Source: JAICYJ01 sp036263035
GTDB lineage: Bacteria; Actinomycetota; Thermoleophilia; Gaiellales; JAICJC01
NCBI GenBank assembly: GCA_036263035.1
Contig: DATAHR010000017.1
Span: 1 to 35,879, forward strand
Direction of reading: 5' to 3'
Length of the DNA: 35,879 nt
Shown: positions 14,350-22,178 of the stretch, piece by piece
Layout of the letters: each line of letters starts with the position of its first letter
Numbering within the stretch: position 1 is the first letter of the stretch
Position numbers and translations under genes: made by a program
The notes under the pieces: generated by a model
Database searches by the model: none
The model's input: the letters and a program-made list of their open reading frames with translations, nothing else
What the model was told of the DNA's origin: nothing

Positions 14350-15846
14350 ATGGCCTTTTCTGTCACGACTCCCATCTATTACGTCAACTCCGACCCGCAC
14401 CTCGGGCACGCGTACACGACGGTGGCCGCCGACGTCCTCGCGCGGCATCACCGGCAGCTCGGCGAGGAGGTGTTCTTCCTCACCGGCACCGACGAACACG
14501 GCGGTAACGTCGCCCGCGCTGCCGAGGCGGCCGGCCTGCCGCCGAAGGAGTTCTGCGACCAGGTCTCCGAGCGCTTCCGGCGGCTGGCGGCCGAGATGGA
14601 GTCGTCGCACGACTTCTTCATCCGCACCACGGATCCCGAGCACGAGCGGCGCGTGCAGGAGTTCGTGCAGCGCCTCTACGACGGCGGCCAGCTCTACGAG
14701 GGCACCTACGCCGGCTTCTACTGCTCGTCCTGCGAGGTGTTCTATCCGGAGTCCGACCTCGTCCAGCCGGGCAATCTGTGCCCGATCCACAACCGGCCGA
14801 CCGAGTGGCTCGAGGAGAAGAACTGGTTCTTCCCGCTGTCGAAGATGCAGGACCGCCTGCTCGAGCTCTACGACTCCGACCCGGAGTTCGTCCGTCCGCG
14901 CGCCCGCTACAACGAGGCGCGGTCGATGATCGCGGGTGGGCTCGAGGACGTCTCGTTCACCCGCGGCTCCGTCAGCTGGGGCATCCCGGTGCCCTGGGAG
15001 CCGAGCCAGACCATCTATGTCTGGGTGGACGCGCTGCTGAACTATCGGACCGCCCAGGAGTACGGCCTCGGCCGCGACGTCAGCGCCACCTTCTGGCCGC
15101 CCTCCGTGCAGCTGATGGCGAAGGACATCCTGCGCCTGCACGGCATCATCTGGCCCGCCATGCTGCTCGCGGCCGGCTACGAGACGCCGTGTGGCCTGTT
15201 CGTGCACGGCTACTTCACCTCGGACGGGCAGAAGATGAGCAAGACGCTCGGCAACGTGATCGACCCCTTCCAGGTGATCGGGACGCTCGGCGCCGACGCG
15301 CTGCGCTTCTTCCTGCTGCGGGAGATTCAGTGGGGACAGGACGGCGACGTCACCTGGGACGGCCTCCACCGGCGTTACGAGGGCGAGCTTGCAAACGACC
15401 TCGGCAACCTCGTCTCACGGGCCACGGCGATGATCGTCCGCTATCGCGACGGCGTCGTGCCCGAGGGCCGAAACGCGCTCTCGCCCGTCCACGAGGCGGT
15501 CGCGTCGCGCCTGGCGGACACCGACCTCTCCGGCGCCCTCGAGGAGATCTGGGGTCTCGTCCGCGCGGCGAATCGCTTCGTCGAGGAGCAGCAGCCGTGG
15601 GCGCTTGCGAAGAGCGAGTCGGACGACGACCGCCGCCGGCTGGACGACGCGCTCTACACCCTGGCCGACACCGTGCGCGCGCTGGGCGTCCTGCTGACGC
15701 CGTACATCCCCGCCGCGGCAGGCAAGATCCTCGACGCGGTCGGCGATGCCGGGGCGATCTCCTGGGAGCGGGCGGCGCTCGGCCTCCTGCAGCCGGGTAC
15801 GCGAGTGCAGCAGCCGGAGCCGCTGTTCCCGCGCGTCGAGCGGTGA
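14350..15846 (+). CDS. metG: Methionyl-tRNA synthetase
   Basis: A 498-aa class I synthetase of the short MetG2 type without the C-terminal dimer domain. The HIGH-equivalent is PHLGH near residue 20, the zinc knuckle has CSSC and a CPIH second half (one Cys replaced by His), and KMSKT closes the catalytic site near residue 300 (DGQKMSKTLGNVIDPF). The anticodon-binding helical domain follows (QQPWALAKS). The gene opens the metG-tatD-eamA-ksgA-ispE run and its TGA overlaps the tatD GTG by 3 nt. The 79-bp gap to the divergent AbrB gene shows TTGCAA (14320-14325) but no clear -10. Confidence 0.97.
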   Translation: MAFSVTTPIYYVNSDPHLGHAYTTVAADVLARHHRQLGEEVFFLTGTDEHGGNVARAAEAAGLPPKEFCDQVSERFRRLAAEMESSHDFFIRTTDPEHERRVQEFVQRLYDGGQLYEGTYAGFYCSSCEVFYPESDLVQPGNLCPIHNRPTEWLEEKNWFFPLSKMQDRLLELYDSDPEFVRPRARYNEARSMIAGGLEDVSFTRGSVSWGIPVPWEPSQTIYVWVDALLNYRTAQEYGLGRDVSATFWPPSVQLMAKDILRLHGIIWPAMLLAAGYETPCGLFVHGYFTSDGQKMSKTLGNVIDPFQVIGTLGADALRFFLLREIQWGQDGDVTWDGLHRRYEGELANDLGNLVSRATAMIVRYRDGVVPEGRNALSPVHEAVASRLADTDLSGALEEIWGLVRAANRFVEEQQPWALAKSESDDDRRRLDDALYTLADTVRALGVLLTPYIPAAAGKILDAVGDAGAISWERAALGLLQPGTRVQQPEPLFPRVER

Positions 15847-16565
15847 TCGACACCCACGCCCACCTGGAGAGCTGCCCGGGCGGGCCCGAAGCCGCCATCG
15901 CCGAGGCGGCGGACGCCGGCGTCGACCGCATCCTGACGATCGGCCGCGAGCAGGCGGTGGAGCTGGCCGCCCACAACGGCGGCGTGTGGGCCGTCGTCGG
16001 CTGGCACCCCCACGAGGCCGCGGAGGCCGACGTCGCGGCCCTGCGGCCGCTGCTCTCGCAGCCGCGGGTAGTGGCGCTCGGCGAGGTGGGTCTTGATTTC
16101 TATCGAGACAACGCGCCCCGCGATGACCAGCGGCGGGTCTTCTCCGAGCAGATCGACATGGCGAACGAGACCGGCCTGCCGCTCGTGATCCACACCCGGG
16201 ACGCCGACGACGAGACGTTCCCGTTGCTCGAGCGCGCGCAGGTTCCCGTCGTCCTCCACTGCTTCTCCTCCCCCGTGAGGCTGGACGAGGCGGTGTCGCG
16301 CGGCTACATGCTGTCCTTCGCCGGCAACGTCACCTACCCGAAGGCCGTGGAGCTGCAGGAGGCCGCGGCCCGGGCGCCTGCCGAGCTGCTGCTGGCCGAG
16401 ACCGACAGCCCCTACCTGGCCCCGGTGCCGCTGCGCGGGCGGCCCAACACGCCTGCCAACGTCGCGCACACGGTCCGGTTCCTGGCGGCGCTTCGGGATG
16501 TCGACGAGGACGAGCTGGCGGCGCAGGTCGAGCAGAACGCGGCCCGCGTCTTTGGCCTGCCGTGA
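15843..16565 (+). CDS. tatD: TatD-family metal-dependent DNase
   Basis: A 240-aa TIM-barrel hydrolase. Metal ligands are visible as IDTHAHLE at the N-terminus, ALGEVGLDFYR, VIHTRDADDE, VLHCFSS and ETDSPYLAPVPLRGRPNTP at the end. The last signature also gives the TatD family its name pattern. The GTG start at 15843 overlaps the metG stop as GTGA. It holds the same position after metS in mycobacteria. Confidence 0.95.
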   Translation: MIDTHAHLESCPGGPEAAIAEAADAGVDRILTIGREQAVELAAHNGGVWAVVGWHPHEAAEADVAALRPLLSQPRVVALGEVGLDFYRDNAPRDDQRRVFSEQIDMANETGLPLVIHTRDADDETFPLLERAQVPVVLHCFSSPVRLDEAVSRGYMLSFAGNVTYPKAVELQEAAARAPAELLLAETDSPYLAPVPLRGRPNTPANVAHTVRFLAALRDVDEDELAAQVEQNAARVFGLP

Positions 16566-17383
16566 CAGCCGACGCGCTCGCGCTGGCCCTGGCCGCGGCG
16601 CTGGTGCATGCGCTCTGGAACGTGCTCGTCGGCAGCGCGCGCGAGCCGCGGCCCGCGGCGGCCGTCGCCATGCTGGTCGGCATCGCGGCCGCCGCGCCGA
16701 TCGCCGCGGCGACGTGGGACGTGCGGCGCGGGGCGATCCCCTGGATCGCCGCCTCGGCGGTGCTGGAGCTGGCCTACATCGCACTGCTGGCCGCCGCCTA
16801 TCGGGGGGCGTCGGTGCCGGTCGTCTACCCCGTCGCCCGCGGCGCAGCGCCGCCGCTCGTGCTCGCCATCGGGGTCGCCACCGGAACGGCCGCCTCGCCT
16901 GCGCAGGTGGCGGGCGTGCTGCTGGTGGCGGCGGGCATCGGCATCGTCGCGCTCGGGGCCGGCCGCGCGCAGCCGCGCCAGCTGGGCCTGGCCCTCGGGG
17001 TCGCCGTCACGATCGCCGGATACACCCTGGTCGACAAGCACGGGCTGCGCTACGGATCCCCGATCCCGTACCTCGAGGCGGTGATGGTGTGGCCGTCGCT
17101 GGTCTATGCGTGGTGGGCGCTGCGCCGTGACGGGCGCCCGGCCCTGCGAGCGGCCGCCAACCGGTCCTCGGTGATCGCGGGCGTGGGCATGTTCGGCGCC
17201 TATGCCCTCGCCCTGGCCGCGCTGCAGCGTGCGCCGGCGGCGTCGGTCTCGGCCGTGCGCGAGTCGAGCATCGTGATGGCCCCACTGCTGGCGGCGATGC
17301 TCGGCCGCGCGCGGCTCGACCCGCGGACGCTGGCCGGAGCCGCCGTGGTGGCGGCCGGGGTGGCCGTGGTCACCCTGGCATGA
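16562..17383 (+). CDS. EamA/DMT-family membrane transporter
   Basis: A 273-aa polytopic protein of about ten helices with two EamA repeats (HALWNVLVG and ELAYIALLAAAYRGASVPVVYPVARGAAP in the first, VMVWPSLVYAWWALRRDG and MFGAYALALAALQRAPAASVSAVRESSIVMAPLLAAML in the second). The substrate is unknown; the family exports small metabolites. The GTG start at 16562 overlaps the tatD stop (GTGA). In mycobacteria rpfB sits between tatD and ksgA; here this transporter does. Confidence 0.88.
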   Translation: MTADALALALAAALVHALWNVLVGSAREPRPAAAVAMLVGIAAAAPIAAATWDVRRGAIPWIAASAVLELAYIALLAAAYRGASVPVVYPVARGAAPPLVLAIGVATGTAASPAQVAGVLLVAAGIGIVALGAGRAQPRQLGLALGVAVTIAGYTLVDKHGLRYGSPIPYLEAVMVWPSLVYAWWALRRDGRPALRAAANRSSVIAGVGMFGAYALALAALQRAPAASVSAVRESSIVMAPLLAAMLGRARLDPRTLAGAAVVAAGVAVVTLA

Positions 17384-18324
17384 TGGAGCAAGGAGGACGA
17401 TTCGGGATGACGGCGGATGATCCGGCGAGTGACGCGCAAGCAGGAGACGAGGGCGTGACGAGCCGATATCGGAAATATCGGCGAGGAGCGGCATCGGACT
17501 CCTGCGCCAGCGCGCCGCCGCCGGGCGCCGGCGGCCATCCCGGATCGCCCTCCTCAAGCCAGGTTTCCATCGCCCGGCTGCGCGAGTGGGGGATCACGCC
17601 CAACCGCGAGCTCGGCCAGAACTTCCTGATCGACGACAACGTGCTCGGCATCATCGGCCGCATCGCGCCGCTGCGCAGCGACGACGTGGTGCTCGAGGTG
17701 GGGCCGGGTCTCGGCGTGCTCACACGCTGGTTGAGCGAGCGCGTCGCCGTCGTCCACGCCGTCGAGATCGACCGCCGGCTCGAGCCGGCGCTGGATGTGA
17801 CCCTTGCCGGCGTCGACAACGTGCGGCTGCTGTTCGCCGACGCGATGAAGCTCGACTTCGCCGCCCTCGAGCCGCGCCCGTCGGCACTGATCGCCAACCT
17901 GCCCTACGCCGTGGCCACCCCGGTGGTGATGAACGCCCTGCCGGTGTGCGAGCGCTTCTGCGTGATGGTGCAGCGCGAGATCGCGGACCGGCTGTTCGCC
18001 CGACCGGGCACGAAGGCCTACGGAGCTGTGTCTGTGCTCGTCCAGCTCAGCTGCCGCCGGCTGGCGTTGCGCCCGGTGTCCCGAAGGGTGTTCTCGCCCG
18101 TGCCGCGGGTCGATTCGGCGCTCGTCGCGTTCGAGCGCAACAGCGACCGCGCCGCGGGGCCGGGCTGGCCGGCGCTGTCGCGGACGGTCCACGCGGCGTT
18201 CGCCCATCGGCGCAAGCGGCTCGGAAACGCGATGGCGCTGGCAGGGCTCGCCCCTCCGCCCGAGCATCTCGCGGGGCTGCGCGCTGAGCAGCTTGAGCCC
18301 GAGCAGTTCCTGGAGCTCGTGTGA
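17380..18324 (+). CDS. rsmA: 16S rRNA dimethyladenosine transferase with an in-frame palindromic insertion at its N-terminus
   Basis: Dimethylates A1518/A1519 of 16S rRNA (KsgA). The conserved protein begins at about residue 62: REWGITPNRELGQNFLID, then the SAM motif VLEVGPGLGVLTRWL, the catalytic NLPY (ANLPYAVATPV), QREIADRLFARPGTKAYG and the C-terminal helical domain with AFAHRRKRLGN. The first 60 residues have no family counterpart; residues 5-58 are exactly the 54 codons of the palindromic element 17392-17553. No ATG, GTG or TTG lies between the element and the conserved core, so translation must start in or before it. Candidates are ATG 17380 or 17383 (coupled to the eamA stop), ATG 17407 (element GGAGG 10 nt before) and GTG 17455 (element AGGAG 8 nt before). 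The stop overlaps the ispE GTG. The enzyme identity is certain; the start is open. Confidence 0.92.
   Translation: MMEQGGRFGMTADDPASDAQAGDEGVTSRYRKYRRGAASDSCASAPPPGAGGHPGSPSSSQVSIARLREWGITPNRELGQNFLIDDNVLGIIGRIAPLRSDDVVLEVGPGLGVLTRWLSERVAVVHAVEIDRRLEPALDVTLAGVDNVRLLFADAMKLDFAALEPRPSALIANLPYAVATPVVMNALPVCERFCVMVQREIADRLFARPGTKAYGAVSVLVQLSCRRLALRPVSRRVFSPVPRVDSALVAFERNSDRAAGPGWPALSRTVHAAFAHRRKRLGNAMALAGLAPPPEHLAGLRAEQLEPEQFLELV
17392..17553. repeat. 162-bp long palindromic element, copy A
   Basis: The terminal arms GGAGGACGATTCGGGATG (17392-17409) and CATCCCGGATCGCCCTCC (17536-17553) are inverted repeats matching at 16 of 18 positions. An 8-bp perfect stem GCCGATAT / ATATCGGC with a 5-nt loop lies at 17462-17482, exactly in the middle. 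The intervening arms are imperfectly complementary, so the whole element folds on itself. It is homologous, in reverse orientation, to the element at 32441-32604: they share GCGCTGGCGCAGG, CGCTCCT(C/T)GCC(G/A)ATATT and a largely matching CACTCGC ... CATCCGC stretch. It overlaps the 5' end of the ksgA reading frame and is 54 codons long. Confidence 0.88.
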
Positions 18325-19106
18325 TCCTGCAGGCCCCGGCGAAGATCAACCTCTGCCTGCGCGTGGGGCCGCTCCGCGACGATGGCTTCCACCGCGTGAC
18401 GACCCTGTTCGCGGCGCTCGAGCTGCACGACACGCTGGAGCTGGAGCCGGCCGCGGCGACGGTGGTCGAGGGCTTCCCTGACGACACGCTGGTCACCCGC
18501 GCGCTCGAGGCGCTCGGAGAGACGGCGCACGTGCGGCTGCAGAAGCGGATCCCGGTTGCGGCGGGCCTGGGCGGCGGGTCGTCCGACGCCGCAGCCGTGC
18601 TGCGGGCGCTGCCCGGGGAGCGGTCGGTGAACGAGCTGTACGAGATCGCGCGGTCGCTGGGAAGCGACGTGCCCTTCTTCCTCTCGGGGCTCGAGGTGGC
18701 TCTCGCGACTGGGCGCGGCGACGTCCTTCGCCCGCTCCCCGAGTTCCCGCGCGGCCTGGGGGTGCTGCTCGTGCCTGGCGCCGAGGGCCTGTCCACCGCC
18801 GACGTGTACGCGGCATCCGAGCCGAACCCGATCTACCCGGCCGTGCAGGGCGACCTCATCCGCGGCGTGCACACCGTGCGCTCGGCGCGGGACGTCGCAG
18901 CGTTGGTGGCAAACGACCTCGAGGACGCCGCCTGCGCGCTGCGGCCCTCGATCCGGGAGGCGCTGGCCGCCGTGCGCGACGCCGGAGCGCTCGCCGCAGC
19001 CGTGTCGGGAAGCGGGCCGACGGTGTTCGGGCTGTTCGCCGACGAGGCTGCGGCGGAGGCCGCGGGTGCCGGCATCGCCGGGTCGATTCCGACACGCACG
19101 ATGTAG
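18321..19106 (+). CDS. ispE: 4-diphosphocytidyl-2-C-methyl-D-erythritol kinase
   Basis: A 261-aa GHMP kinase of the MEP isoprenoid pathway. It shows PAKINLCLRVGPLRDDGFH with the catalytic lysine, the ATP loop PVAAGLGGGSSDAAAVLRAL with the catalytic aspartate, LGSDVPFFL, and the C-terminal AAAVSGSGPTVFGLF. The GTG start overlaps the ksgA stop (GTGA), the usual actinobacterial ksgA-ispE pairing. Its TAG stop is the first half of the -10 box of the next gene. Confidence 0.95.
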   Translation: MILQAPAKINLCLRVGPLRDDGFHRVTTLFAALELHDTLELEPAAATVVEGFPDDTLVTRALEALGETAHVRLQKRIPVAAGLGGGSSDAAAVLRALPGERSVNELYEIARSLGSDVPFFLSGLEVALATGRGDVLRPLPEFPRGLGVLLVPGAEGLSTADVYAASEPNPIYPAVQGDLIRGVHTVRSARDVAALVANDLEDAACALRPSIREALAAVRDAGALAAAVSGSGPTVFGLFADEAAAEAAGAGIAGSIPTRTM

Positions 19107-19109
19107 CAT
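19104..19109 (+). promoter_or_regulatory. -10 box overlapping the ispE stop codon
   Basis: TAGCAT starts at the ispE TAG and lies 6 nt before ATG 19116. It is identical to the hisA and glycosyltransferase boxes. No ribosome binding site precedes the ATG. Confidence 0.45.
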
Positions 19110-19115
19110 TCACCC

Positions 19116-19493
19116 ATGGCCGAATGGAACGTGTCCACCGACCGCGTCACCCTCCAGGAGAAGCCTCCGCGTCGCTCTCCGGTGCAGTGGGTGCGCGAGC
19201 ACAGCATCCGCATCGCGCTCGTCGTCGGCATCGTCGAGGGTCTGGCCGTGTGGCTGAAGGGCTTCCACTGGCTGTGGCTGGTCGGACTGGTCGTCGTGTT
19301 CGCCTACCTCTGGCTCCGGAAGCGCGTTCCCCTGCGGCTTCGACGCCCGCTGTGGATCCTGGCCATGTCGCAGGCGGTCGCTGCGATCATCGTGCCCGCG
19401 CTCGGAGGCCTGCTGTTCCTTACGGCCATCGTCGCGGCGCTCGTCCTCGTCATTCTTGTCCTGGTAATGCTCGGCGACCTACGCCGTACGTAG
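19116..19493 (+). CDS. Small integral membrane protein, unknown function
   Basis: A 125-aa protein I do not recognise. A polar N-terminus of about 33 residues is followed by roughly four membrane segments (IRIALVVGIVEGLAVWL, LWLVGLVVVFAYLWL, PLWILAMSQAVAAIIVPALGG, LFLTAIVAALVLVILVLVMLG), with positive patches RKRVPLRLRR and DLRRT facing the cytoplasm by the positive-inside rule. It follows ispE by 9 nt but has its own -10-like box, and is followed by a hairpin terminator. It may be lineage-specific. Confidence 0.75.
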   Translation: MAEWNVSTDRVTLQEKPPRRSPVQWVREHSIRIALVVGIVEGLAVWLKGFHWLWLVGLVVVFAYLWLRKRVPLRLRRPLWILAMSQAVAAIIVPALGGLLFLTAIVAALVLVILVLVMLGDLRRT

Positions 19494-19550
19494 GAGCCTG
19501 CAACGCGTCGCCTCCCGGCGTCGCTGCGATCGGCCCGTGCCGAGCACTGT

Positions 19551-19573
19551 GCCTCCCTTGCTCCTTGGGAGGC
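19551..19573 (+). terminator. Hairpin after the ispE-membrane protein unit
   Basis: Perfect 7-bp inverted repeat GCCTCCC / GGGAGGC with a 9-nt loop, followed by TCGCGTTTCG. The T-tract is weak. It separates the upstream operon from the tRNA-Gln promoter. The rest of the 170-bp gap shows nothing else. Confidence 0.5.
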
Positions 19574-19634
19574 TCGCGTTTCGCCTCCTACCGACAGCCC
19601 ATACGGCGCGGCGCGTCCAAACGCTTTCCGCCCG

Positions 19635-19640
19635 TATACT
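19635..19640 (+). promoter_or_regulatory. -10 box for tRNA-Gln
   Basis: TATACT, a near-consensus -10, ends 23 nt before the tRNA 5' end. No recognisable -35 hexamer lies 17 nt upstream. The same promoter may serve glmU, which starts 22 nt past the tRNA and has no box of its own. Confidence 0.5.
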
Positions 19641-19663
19641 CACCGAGCCTGACCGCGCGCCGA

Positions 19664-19734
19664 TGGGGCGTGGCCAAGTGGTAAGGCAGCGGGTTTTGGT
19701 CCCGCGACCCCTGGTTCGAATCCAGGCGCCCCAG
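19664..19734 (+). tRNA. tRNA-Gln (anticodon TTG)
   Basis: A 71-nt cloverleaf. The acceptor stem TGGGGCG pairs with CGCCCCA, with discriminator G and no encoded CCA. The D arm is GCCAAGTGGTAAGGC. The anticodon stem GCGGG / CCCGC carries the loop TTTTGGT with anticodon TTG. The T arm CCTGG-TTCGAAT-CCAGG is perfect. It precedes glmU, a common actinobacterial arrangement. Confidence 0.97.
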
Positions 19735-19756
19735 TTCTCCCGCCACTGACCCCTCG

Positions 19757-21091
19757 ATGACCGACACCCTGGCCAGCATCGTCCTCGCCGCCGGTAGGGG
19801 CACGCGCATGAAGTCGCGTCTGCCCAAGCTCCTGCACACCGCGTGCGGCCGGCCCCTGCTGGCCTGGTCGCTCGCCGCCGTCGAGCCGCTGAGCGCGGCC
19901 CCTGCGGTCGTCGTCATCCCGCCCGATGAGCCGGCGCTGGCGGAGCTGGTGCCGGGCTGGGCGACCCCGGCCGTCCAGCACACCGCCCGCGGCACGGGCG
20001 ATGCCGTGCTCGCCGCCCGCGCGGCGCTCGAGGGCTTTGCCGGCGACGTGCTGATCCTGAACGCCGACCATCCCCTGATCGAGGCCGAGACGCTCGAGGC
20101 CCTGGTGGCGGCGCACCGCGAGGGGGGTGCGGCGGCGACGCTGCTCACGTTCGAGCGCACGGCCACGGTCGGCGCCGATTTCGGCCGCATCGTGCGGGAC
20201 GGCTCAGGCGGCGTCACCGCCATCGTCGAGGTGCGCGACGCGACCCCCGAGCAGCGGGCCATCGCCGAGGTCAACTCCGGCTACTACGTCGTCCGCTCCG
20301 ACCTGCTCTGGTCGGCGCTCGACCGCGTCACCGACCACAACGACCAGGGCGAGATCTACCTGACCGACATCGTTGGCATCCTCCACGGCGACGGCGAGCG
20401 GGTGCACGCCCATGTCCACGACGACCCGCTGGTCGCAAAGGGCGTCAACACGCGGGTCGACCTGTCCGAGGCGGATGCCGAGCTTCGCGCCCGCATCAAC
20501 CGCCGCCACCAGCTGGACGGGGTGACGATCGTCGACCCTGCCACCACCTTCATCGAGCCGACCGTCCGGATCGAGGCCGACGCGGTCATCCATCCCTTCA
20601 CCGTGCTTCGCGGCGACACCCGGATCGGCGCCGGCGCTCAGGTCGGCCCCCACGTCGTCGCCGCCGACGCGACGATCGGCCGCGACGCCCTGGTCGGCCC
20701 GTTCTGCTACCTTCGTCCAGGAGCCACGCTCCATGACGGGGCCAAGGCGGGGACGTACGTGGAGATCAAGAATTCCGTGCTGGGCGAGGGTGCGAAAGTG
20801 CCGCACCTGTCCTACATCGGCGACGCCGAGATCGGCTCCGGCACGAACATCGGAGCGGGTGCGATCACGGCCAACTACGACGGCCGCAGCAAGCAGCGCA
20901 CGGTGATCGGCAAGGACGTCCACACCAGCTCTCATAATGTCTTCGTCGCTCCGGTCACGATCGGTGACGGCGCCTGGACGGCGGCCGGCTCCGTGATCAC
21001 CGACGACATCCCGCCCGACGCCCTCGGAGTCGCTCGTGCCAAGCAGACCAACATCCCGGGATATGGAACCCGAAAGCGTCGTCAGCGTTGA
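19757..21091 (+). CDS. glmU: Bifunctional GlcNAc-1-P uridyltransferase / glucosamine-1-P acetyltransferase
   Basis: A 444-aa enzyme making UDP-GlcNAc for peptidoglycan. The N-terminal pyrophosphorylase begins SIVLAAGRGTRMKSRLPKLLH, and its metal aspartate is in LNADHPLI (GDVPL in most homologues). The C-terminal half is a left-handed beta-helix of hexapeptide repeats (RIEADAVIHPFTVLRG, TRIGAGAQVG) with the catalytic histidine in AKVPHLSYIGDAEIG and the NIGAGAITANYDG loop. The last 29 nt overlap the prs start region in another frame. Slightly shorter than usual (about 450-490 aa) but complete. Confidence 0.96.
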   Translation: MTDTLASIVLAAGRGTRMKSRLPKLLHTACGRPLLAWSLAAVEPLSAAPAVVVIPPDEPALAELVPGWATPAVQHTARGTGDAVLAARAALEGFAGDVLILNADHPLIEAETLEALVAAHREGGAAATLLTFERTATVGADFGRIVRDGSGGVTAIVEVRDATPEQRAIAEVNSGYYVVRSDLLWSALDRVTDHNDQGEIYLTDIVGILHGDGERVHAHVHDDPLVAKGVNTRVDLSEADAELRARINRRHQLDGVTIVDPATTFIEPTVRIEADAVIHPFTVLRGDTRIGAGAQVGPHVVAADATIGRDALVGPFCYLRPGATLHDGAKAGTYVEIKNSVLGEGAKVPHLSYIGDAEIGSGTNIGAGAITANYDGRSKQRTVIGKDVHTSSHNVFVAPVTIGDGAWTAAGSVITDDIPPDALGVARAKQTNIPGYGTRKRRQR

Positions 21092-22142
21092 GTCGCCCAT
21101 CCCGCTGTTCCCGACGCTGCCGGCGACGGTGCCGACGGTGAGCGATCCGCGGCTGACCTGGATGGAGCGGACGCCGCACAAGCGGCTGATGCTGTTCAGC
21201 GGCCGGTCGAACCCGGAGCTGGGCGAGAAGATCGCGGAGCGGCTCGGCATCGAGCTGGGCCAGGCCACGCTGAAGACGTTCACCAACGGCGAGGTCTACT
21301 GCCGCTACGAGGAGTCGGTGCGCGGCGCGGACATGTTCATCGTCCAGTCGTGCTCGTCGCCGACCAACGACTCGCTGATGGAGCTGTTGATCATGATCAA
21401 CGCCGCCCGCCTGGCCTCGGCCAAGCGGATCACGGCGGTGATGCCCTGGTATCCCTACTCGCGCCAGGACAAGAAGAGCTCGCCGCGCGAGCCGATCACC
21501 TCCAAGCTGGTGGCCGACATGATCGAGGCGGCCGGCGCAGACCGCGTGCTCACGATGGACCTGCACGCCGGCCAGCTGCAGGGCTTCTTCAAGATCCCGG
21601 TCGACCACATGACCTCGGTGCCGCTGCTGGCCGAGCACTTCAAGCTCGTGCTTGGCAACGTGCCGCCCGAGGAGACCGTGGTCGTTTCGGGCGACGCCGG
21701 CCGTGCCAAGCTGGCCAAGAAGTTCTCCGAGATGCTGGGCGCCGGCTTCGCGCTGATCACCAAGGAGCGGCCCGAGCAGCAGGTGGCCGAGGTGACGAAC
21801 GTGATCGGCCGCGTCCGCGACAAGACCTGCATCGTGATCGACGACATCATCGATACGGCCGGCACCCTCTGCGCCGGCGGCGAGGCCCTGGTGGAGCACG
21901 GCGCGACGGCGGTCTACGCGTGCGCCACCCATGCCGTGTTCTCGGGGCCCGCACTCGAGAACCTGGCAGACAGCGTGTTCAAGCAGGTGGTCGTCACCGA
22001 CACCATCCCCGGGAACCTCGTGAAACGCCCCGACAACGTCAGGGTGCTGTCGGTCGCCCCGATCCTGGCTGATACCATCTCCAACGTCTTCAACGACGAC
22101 TCGGTGTCCGGCCTGTTCCACGGCGGCAACCAGCTCTTCTGA
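21063..22142 (+). CDS. prs: Ribose-phosphate pyrophosphokinase (PRPP synthase)
   Basis: A 359-aa class I enzyme making PRPP for purine, pyrimidine, NAD and histidine synthesis. It has LMLFSGRSNPELGEKIAERLG, FTNGEVYCRYEESVRG, MPWYPYSRQDKK, the catalytic DLHAGQLQGFF, VVVSGDAGRAKLAKKF and the PRPP loop CIVIDDIIDTAGTL. Residues 1-33 have no family counterpart; ATG 21063 overlaps glmU, while ATG 21162 would give a standard 326-aa protein. Neither has a convincing ribosome binding site. The order glmU-prs-rplY-pth is standard for Actinobacteria. Confidence 0.95.
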   Translation: MEPESVVSVESPIPLFPTLPATVPTVSDPRLTWMERTPHKRLMLFSGRSNPELGEKIAERLGIELGQATLKTFTNGEVYCRYEESVRGADMFIVQSCSSPTNDSLMELLIMINAARLASAKRITAVMPWYPYSRQDKKSSPREPITSKLVADMIEAAGADRVLTMDLHAGQLQGFFKIPVDHMTSVPLLAEHFKLVLGNVPPEETVVVSGDAGRAKLAKKFSEMLGAGFALITKERPEQQVAEVTNVIGRVRDKTCIVIDDIIDTAGTLCAGGEALVEHGATAVYACATHAVFSGPALENLADSVFKQVVVTDTIPGNLVKRPDNVRVLSVAPILADTISNVFNDDSVSGLFHGGNQLF

Positions 22143-22178
22143 GCGCCGAGCCGGTCGTCACGTCTTTGGGAGCGATCG

